Assembly: GCA_937949545.1 (NCBI GenBank)
Contig: CALEDR010000021.1
Coordinates: 1 to 64,000 of the forward strand
Length of the DNA: 64,000 nt
Direction: 5' to 3'
Source of the DNA: an uncultured Phycisphaerae bacterium
GTDB lineage: Bacteria; Planctomycetota; Phycisphaerae; Sedimentisphaerales; Anaerohalosphaeraceae
Below, in pieces: positions 58,685 to 64,000 of the stretch; the stretch's first letter is position 1, and every line of letters starts with the position of its first letter. The translations under genes and the position numbers were made by a program. The notes beneath the pieces were generated by a model, which did not search any database, was not told the origin of the DNA, and saw only the letters and a program-made list of their open reading frames with translations.

Positions 58685-61600
58685 ATGGCAATCACAAGTC
58701 TGAATCGATGGCTTCTGAAACTTTTCGGCTCCCGCAACGAACGTCTGGTACGGGCTTATATGCAGACGGCCAAAGCCGCCGGGGAATATGAACAGGCCGT
58801 TCAGACCCTTACGGATGAAGAATTGAAAAATAAAACTGCCGAATTCAAGCAGCGGCTCCAAAACGGTTCCCGTCCGGAAGAGATTCTGCCGGAGGCCTTT
58901 GCAGTGGTGCGGGAGGCCGCCCGACGGACCGTAAAGATGCGGCATTTTGATGTCCAGCTGGTCGGCGGAAACGTCCTTTATGAAGGGAAAATTGCTGAAA
59001 TGGCCACCGGCGAAGGAAAAACACTTGTGGCTACGCTGGCGGCCTATCTGGTCCACCTGACCGGAAAACACGTTCACATTGTTACCGTCAATGATTACCT
59101 GGCCAAACGGGATGCGGAATGGATGGGCCCCATCTATCGAGCCCTGGGCCTGACAATCGGCGCCATTCAGGCCGATATGGACACCGTCGGCCCCGAACGG
59201 CGGAACCAGTACGCCTGCGATATCACCTACGGCACCAACAATGAATTCGGCTTTGACTACCTTCGCGACAATATGAAGCTGTCGCTGGAACAGATGGTGC
59301 AGGGGCCGCTCGAATATGCCGTCATTGACGAGGTTGACTCCATTCTGATTGATGAGGCCCGGACCCCTCTGATTATCTCCGGCCCGGCCTTCGACGATGT
59401 ATCGCGTTATAAAAAAGCCGACTCGGTCGCCCGCCAGCTGGTCAGCAAACAAAAACAGATTTATTCCTCGATGCTCAGCCGGCTCGGAGACCAGGACTAT
59501 CTGCGGCAGCGGGCGGCATCGGCCGGAAAATCCGAAAAAGACCTGTCCGAAATGCTCGCTAAGTTTCGCTATGACCCGTTTGACCTTGACGAAGAAGAGG
59601 CGGAACTTTTGGGCATTCCGCAGCTGTTTGTCGTCAAAAAAGATTCCAAATCCGTCCACCTGACCCACGAAGGCATCGGGACGGCGCAGGATTTGGCCGG
59701 CGTCGGCTCATTCTTTACCGGCTCCAATATGGACTGGCCCCACATGCTCGAGCAGGCCCTGCGGGCCCACGTGGTCTTTGAGCGGGAAAAGGACTATGTA
59801 GTTCTGGACGGCAAAGTCATTATCGTCGATGAGTTCACCGGGCGCCTGATGCACGGCCGGCAGTGGTCGGACGGGCTTCATCAGGCTGTCGAGGCCAAAG
59901 AAAACGTCCAGATTAAGGAAGAAACCCAAACACTGGCCACCATCACGCTGCAGAACTTTTTTAAATTGTACGAAAAAATCGCCGGAATGACCGGTACCGC
60001 CGCCACGGAAGCGGAGGAATTCCTGAAGATTTACAAACTGGAGGTGATTGTCATCCCGACCAACCGTCCCTGCATCCGTGAAGACCGCGATGACCTGATT
60101 TACAAGACCGAACGCGAGAAATTCAATGCCATCGTAGAGGAGATTTACCGAACGAGCACGGCGGGCCGTCCGGTTCTGGTCGGCACGGTCAGCATTGAAA
60201 AAAGCGAGGCCCTTTCGGCAGCGCTGTCCCGACGGCACGGTCTGGAGCACGAGGTCCTGAATGCCAAGCAGCACGCCCGCGAAGCAGCCATCGTCGAAAA
60301 AGCCGGCCAGCAGCATACCGCCCCGGACGGCTCCAAACGCGGCAACATCACCATCGCCACCAACATGGCCGGACGCGGCACCGACATCAAACTGGCTCCT
60401 GAAGTCCTTTGGGAAGTCCTTCGTTCCGAGCCGAGTTCTGAAGAAAAAGGCATTCAGATTTATACCCTTCGCCAGAACGGAACCGGCAAAACACTTACCG
60501 TCAAATCGAATGAGCCCTTAGCAGAGGTTTTCCAATTGCGCCGCGGCGACCGGTGGGTCGGCGGACTGCATATCATCGGCACCGAACGCCACGAGGCTCG
60601 CCGCATCGACAACCAGCTGCGGGGACGTGCCGGACGTCAGGGCGACCCGGGCTCAAGCGTCTTTTTCCTGAGTTTTGATGACGACCTGCTGCGGATTTTT
60701 TCTCCGGAATGGGTCATCAAGGCCCTCTCAATGCCGATTATGGGCTGGGAAGAGGGAATGCCGATTCAGCACCGGCGCATCAGCAAAGGTATTGAAAAGG
60801 CGCAAAAGAAGGTCGAGGAACGCAACTTTGAAATCCGCAAAAACCTGCTCGAATACGATGAGGTGATGGATTATCAGCGAAAGATTTTTTATGCCCGACG
60901 CCGCAGCCTGCTCAAAGGCGAAGACCTTCAGGGCATTATTGAGACCATGCTCGAAGCCGTCATCGACAAGGCGCTGCATATCATGCTCGACCCGCTGTAT
61001 CCGTACCGATGTATCGCGGAATGGGCCAAAAATGAATTCTCCGTCGAGCTGGACGCTCGTCAAATCCAGGGGATGGAGGCAGAGGAAATCGAGGAGCGAA
61101 TCAAAGAAGCCGCCTGCAAAAACCTCTCCAGCGAAATTTCCATCGCCTTGGGCGAATACCTCGAGGATTATACAGACCCGACCACCTGGAAACTGGATGC
61201 CCTGACCCGCTGGGCTATGAGCGCCTTTAAGGTCAATCTGTCGGCCTCCAAACTGCGGCAGATGTCCGCCGAAGAAATCGAAGAAACGCTGATTGACTCG
61301 GCCTGCCAGCTGGTTCGAAAGAAAGACGCCGCCCGCCTGGCCGATTTCCTCCGGGAGGATTTTGCCCCGCAGAGCCTGCGGATCTGGACCCGAAACAAGT
61401 TTGACATCGACCTGCCGGCCGAGGGGCTTGGAGAGAGGAAAAAAGAGCAGATTCGTTCGCTCCTGCTCGAGAAGGTTCGGGAAAAATACATCCGCCGCCA
61501 AATCGAATACCCGGTGGAATTTGCCATGAATATGGCCTTCGGACCGCAGGGGCCGAATGTATACGGGATGGAAGCCCTCGTCGAATGGGCCAACCGCCGA

Positions 61601-62314
61601 TACCAAATCAGTCTGACCCTCGAAGAAGTCCAGGCTACCAAACCGCAGGACCTTTACCAGAAACTGCTGGCCTGCAGCGAGCGGTATCATCAGGGCGGTC
61701 TGGAGGAAGACATCGCCCGGATGACGGAACAGGCCGCCTCCCTCGAACAGCTGGCAAAGCAGGCCGCCGAGCGGTTCGCAGTTCCCTTTGACCCGAACCA
61801 GTGGTCTGACAAACAACAGGCCCAGGCGGACATCCTGACAGCTGCACGGGCTTTCCTTCGCCGCGAATTGACCGAGCTGGAAAAATATGTGCTGCTGCAG
61901 ATTCACGATGCGGCTTGGAAAGACCACCTGTATGCGATGGATCGGCTGAAAGAAAGCATCATGCTGCGCGCTTACGCAGAGAAAGACCCCAAAATTGAAT
62001 ACAAACACGAGGGCTATCAGATGTTCGAGCAGATGCTCGAATCGATTGATGACAAGGTGACGGATGTGATTTTCCGGGTGCGGCTGGTCGAACCGGCGGC
62101 CCAGCGGCGCAGCGTCTGGACCATCAGCCAGGCCCAGCATGACCAGGTCGGCCAGTTCGAGATGGCCCAGCGTCAGCAGGCCGCCGCCCAGGCTCCGCAG
62201 GGGGAAGTCAAGGTCAAAACCATCCGTCTTGAACAGCCCAAAGTCGGACGCAACGACCCCTGCCCGTGCGGCAGCGGCAAAAAATACAAAAAATGCTGCG
62301 GACAGAATGTCTGA
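58685..62314 (+). CDS. secA: preprotein translocase ATPase SecA with an enlarged helical-wing insertion
   Basis: A 1209-residue motor protein, longer than the usual 830-900. NBD1 Walker A region [22 protein letters not shown]-type [14 protein letters not shown], preprotein-crosslinking region, NBD2 with [12 protein letters not shown] and [13 protein letters not shown], helical scaffold with [18 protein letters not shown], and the zinc tail [16 protein letters not shown]. The extra length lies mainly at about 770-1030, where four copies of a 58-67-residue unit occur ([32 protein letters not shown]). It drives Sec export of unfolded proteins. Start is ATG 58685. Confidence 0.97.
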   Translation: MAITSLNRWLLKLFGSRNERLVRAYMQTAKAAGEYEQAVQTLTDEELKNKTAEFKQRLQNGSRPEEILPEAFAVVREAARRTVKMRHFDVQLVGGNVLYEGKIAEMATGEGKTLVATLAAYLVHLTGKHVHIVTVNDYLAKRDAEWMGPIYRALGLTIGAIQADMDTVGPERRNQYACDITYGTNNEFGFDYLRDNMKLSLEQMVQGPLEYAVIDEVDSILIDEARTPLIISGPAFDDVSRYKKADSVARQLVSKQKQIYSSMLSRLGDQDYLRQRAASAGKSEKDLSEMLAKFRYDPFDLDEEEAELLGIPQLFVVKKDSKSVHLTHEGIGTAQDLAGVGSFFTGSNMDWPHMLEQALRAHVVFEREKDYVVLDGKVIIVDEFTGRLMHGRQWSDGLHQAVEAKENVQIKEETQTLATITLQNFFKLYEKIAGMTGTAATEAEEFLKIYKLEVIVIPTNRPCIREDRDDLIYKTEREKFNAIVEEIYRTSTAGRPVLVGTVSIEKSEALSAALSRRHGLEHEVLNAKQHAREAAIVEKAGQQHTAPDGSKRGNITIATNMAGRGTDIKLAPEVLWEVLRSEPSSEEKGIQIYTLRQNGTGKTLTVKSNEPLAEVFQLRRGDRWVGGLHIIGTERHEARRIDNQLRGRAGRQGDPGSSVFFLSFDDDLLRIFSPEWVIKALSMPIMGWEEGMPIQHRRISKGIEKAQKKVEERNFEIRKNLLEYDEVMDYQRKIFYARRRSLLKGEDLQGIIETMLEAVIDKALHIMLDPLYPYRCIAEWAKNEFSVELDARQIQGMEAEEIEERIKEAACKNLSSEISIALGEYLEDYTDPTTWKLDALTRWAMSAFKVNLSASKLRQMSAEEIEETLIDSACQLVRKKDAARLADFLREDFAPQSLRIWTRNKFDIDLPAEGLGERKKEQIRSLLLEKVREKYIRRQIEYPVEFAMNMAFGPQGPNVYGMEALVEWANRRYQISLTLEEVQATKPQDLYQKLLACSERYHQGGLEEDIARMTEQAASLEQLAKQAAERFAVPFDPNQWSDKQQAQADILTAARAFLRRELTELEKYVLLQIHDAAWKDHLYAMDRLKESIMLRAYAEKDPKIEYKHEGYQMFEQMLESIDDKVTDVIFRVRLVEPAAQRRSVWTISQAQHDQVGQFEMAQRQQAAAQAPQGEVKVKTIRLEQPKVGRNDPCPCGSGKKYKKCCGQNV
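61010..61700 (+). repeat. four-fold repeat inside secA (about residues 776-1005)
   Basis: Each copy begins with a W-containing helix and a short beta-like turn: [20 protein letters not shown] (W780), [20 protein letters not shown] (W843), [18 protein letters not shown] (W901), [18 protein letters not shown] (W968). Spacings are 63, 58 and 67 residues. Each is followed by a Glu/Lys-rich helix ([22 protein letters not shown] and so on). The copies differ too much at DNA level to be a recent expansion. Confidence 0.75.
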
Positions 62315-62349
62315 CGCAATCCGGGGAACTCTTAGATTTCAGGAGCCAG

Positions 62350-64000
62350 ATGAACACAAATCAGTCCAAAACAAAAACCGCTGCCCAACGGCTGTTTCTC
62401 TTTCTGCTGCCGTTCATTTCGTTCGGTCCTGAAAAGGCGAAAGCAGACGCATCGCCCCGAATCGTCCTGGACTTTGACTGGGAATGGAAATTTCTCCAGG
62501 AAGACGCCGCCGGGGCGCAGCAGACCGATTTTGACGACAGCGCCTGGCGGGCGGTCAACCTGCCCCACGACTGGAGCATTGAGGGTCCGTACAGCCAGCA
62601 ATGGGCCAGCGGCACCGGCTATCTGCCCGGCGGCATCGGCTGGTACCGCAAGACCTTCACCGCCCCGTCGGACTGGAAAAACAAGACCATTCTGGTTGAA
62701 TTTGACGGCGTCTATAAGAACTCGCAAGTCTGGCTGAACGGACAGTTTCTCGGCAAACGTCCCTTCGGCTATATCGGCTTTCAGTACGACCTAACGGGCC
62801 ATCTGTTCTTTGATAAGCCCAATGTGCTGGCCGTCCGCGTCGATCATTCGGACTTTGCCGACTCACGCTGGTACACCGGCTCCGGCATTTACCGCCATGT
62901 GCGGTTGCTCATCACCGATAAACTCCGCATCCTGCCCTGGGGCGTTTTTATCCAGTCCAAACCGCTGGAGGGCGGAAAGGCCGCCGTGTCCATCGAAACC
63001 GCCCTGTTCAACGGCCGAGCGGAACCCGCCCGCATCCAAATCGTTTCTTCCATCTTTGATGCCAAAAATCAGCGCCTCACCCAGCAGCGAGACTCGGAAA
63101 CCATTCAGCCCGGCAAGCAAATCATCCACCGCCGGCATTTCACCCTCGAAAACATCCGGCTCTGGTCGCCGGACAACCCGGTTCTGTATCGGCTGGAAAC
63201 CGCTATCGAACTAGACGGCCAACTCGTTGACCAAATCGATACTCCCTTCGGTATTCGTTCGATTCGTTTTGACCCGAATGAAGGATTCTTCCTGAACGGT
63301 CAAAATCTGAAAATCAAAGGGGTTTGCGTGCACCACGACGGCGGCCCGATCGGGGCGGCTGTGCCGGAAAAACTCTGGCGGTTCCGCCTGGCACAGCTGA
63401 AGGAAATCGGCTGCAACGCCATCCGCACAAGCCACAATCCGCCGGCCCCGGAACTGCTGGACCTGTGCGACCAAATGGGATTTCTGGTGATGGATGAGGC
63501 CTTTGATGAATACACGCCGCCCAAGAAGAAATGGATAGAGGGCTGGAACAAAGGCACACCGGGCTTCGACGGCTACGGCAACGTTTTCGAAGAATGGGCC
63601 GTTCGCGATATTCAGGACATGGTTCGCCGCGACCGCAATCACCCGTCGATTATCCTCTGGAGCATCGGCAACGAGATTGATTTCGCCAATGACCCCTTCT
63701 CCCATCCGTCGATGGGAGCGGAGTATAAACCCGACCGGCCGCCGGCGGAAAACCTGACCAAGCTGGCCCGCCCGCTGGCAGACGCCGTCCGTGCCCTCGA
63801 CAGCACCCGGCCCATTACAGCCGCCATGGCCAACGCCGCCGTATCCAACCTCGTCGGATTTGCCGACCTGCTGGATGTCGTCGGCTACAATTATCAGGAG
63901 CAGCGGTATGCCCAGGACCATCAGCAGTATCCCAGCCGCTGCATCATCGGCAGCGAAAACAGCCTGTCCTTTGCCGCCTGGAAAGCCGTGCTGGATAATC
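62350..64000 (+). CDS. secreted GH2 family glycosidase (partial, runs off the window)
   Basis: The first 550 residues of a GH2 enzyme (beta-galactosidase, glucuronidase or related). Signal peptide (about 10-33), then the sugar-binding jelly roll (IVLDFDWEWKFLQ, NLPHDWSIEGPY, GGIGWYRKTF), the immunoglobulin-like domain, and the barrel with NGQNLKIKGVCVHHDGGP, RTSHNPPAPELLDLCDQMG, the acid/base Glu in ILWSIGNEIDFAN, and a probable nucleophile in IIGSENSLSF. AGGAG lies 5 bases before ATG 62350. It is 35 bases after secA. The substrate cannot be set from this part; the C-terminal domains are outside. Confidence 0.9.
   Translation, partial: MNTNQSKTKTAAQRLFLFLLPFISFGPEKAKADASPRIVLDFDWEWKFLQEDAAGAQQTDFDDSAWRAVNLPHDWSIEGPYSQQWASGTGYLPGGIGWYRKTFTAPSDWKNKTILVEFDGVYKNSQVWLNGQFLGKRPFGYIGFQYDLTGHLFFDKPNVLAVRVDHSDFADSRWYTGSGIYRHVRLLITDKLRILPWGVFIQSKPLEGGKAAVSIETALFNGRAEPARIQIVSSIFDAKNQRLTQQRDSETIQPGKQIIHRRHFTLENIRLWSPDNPVLYRLETAIELDGQLVDQIDTPFGIRSIRFDPNEGFFLNGQNLKIKGVCVHHDGGPIGAAVPEKLWRFRLAQLKEIGCNAIRTSHNPPAPELLDLCDQMGFLVMDEAFDEYTPPKKKWIEGWNKGTPGFDGYGNVFEEWAVRDIQDMVRRDRNHPSIILWSIGNEIDFANDPFSHPSMGAEYKPDRPPAENLTKLARPLADAVRALDSTRPITAAMANAAVSNLVGFADLLDVVGYNYQEQRYAQDHQQYPSRCIIGSENSLSFAAWKAVLDN

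Noticed and set aside
58646-62140. Long minus-strand open frames opposite secA (340 and 470 codons)
   Set aside because: They are a by-product of GC-rich codon use in secA; no start signals or motifs.
1-64000. CRISPR array, tRNA, rRNA, insertion sequence or prophage
   Set aside because: No regular direct repeats with spacers, no cloverleaf-type conserved ends, and no transposase or integrase motifs were found by reading.

Overview
The window looks like chromosomal DNA of a Gram-negative, probably anaerobic, polysaccharide-degrading planctomycete of the Phycisphaerae/Sedimentisphaerales type. This is inferred from several traits: secreted proteins ending in dockerin-like repeats (182-1864, 8847-9797, 44114-44923), a PEP-CTERM protein (8067-8789) and a decayed second one (30369-30788), type II pseudopilin-like proteins with a trailing H-X9-DG-like motif, many BamB/PQQ-like propellers, and an oversized SecA. 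I saw no rRNA, tRNA, CRISPR array, transposase or phage gene.

Layout. 0.2-3.9 kb (minus): manA, a NusG-paralog antiterminator, a small membrane protein and a secreted subtilase-like protein. 4.1-6.9 kb (plus): a hybrid histidine kinase. 7-10.6 kb (minus): a cell-wall amidase, a PEP-CTERM protein, a dockerin protein and a pseudopilin. 10.7-12.3 kb (minus): a three-gene metal-regulation operon (small Cys/His protein, Fur-family repressor, His-rich membrane protein) preceded by a near-perfect palindromic operator. 13-16.3 kb: a corrinoid protein, a zinc/UroD-fold methyltransferase and a divergent PocR-AraC activator. 16.3-23.9 kb: a fucose-type sugar cluster (isomerase-like protein, phosphoesterase, KDPG/KHG aldolase, GH95 fucosidase with an inserted domain) and an HI0933-type flavoprotein. 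24-34 kb: SH3 protein, AsmA-like giant, purD, gph, msrA, Ycf46-type AAA ATPase, acylphosphatase. 34-44.9 kb (all minus): dtd, a divergent FtsZ/tubulin-like protein, hisF, a TPR-PrsW protease, yifB/comM, lysA, hypB-hypA-hypE, and a pseudopilin/dockerin pair. 45-57.7 kb (minus): a nine-gene redox operon. 57.9-64 kb: LysM protein, secA, and the start of a GH2 glycosidase that runs off the window.

The strongest candidate for an undescribed system is the 44978-57743 operon. Its genes are mostly joined by 4-base start/stop overlaps. It combines an NADH-oxidising NuoE-NuoF fusion, a GltD-like flavoprotein without its pyridine-nucleotide domain, a NapH-like membrane ferredoxin, a NapG-like Tat ferredoxin, a tiny Tat protein with four cysteines, an NHL propeller, and three BamB/PQQ-like propellers. 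The inference is a cytoplasm-to-periplasm electron relay ending on propeller proteins; the terminal substrate cannot be read from the sequence.

Other points worth attention are a SecA carrying an extra four-fold repeat, the FtsZ-like protein with a degenerate nucleotide loop, the metal-responsive operon with its operator, and the possible B12-dependent demethylation module next to sugar genes. Names are from recognised motifs only; no database search was run.
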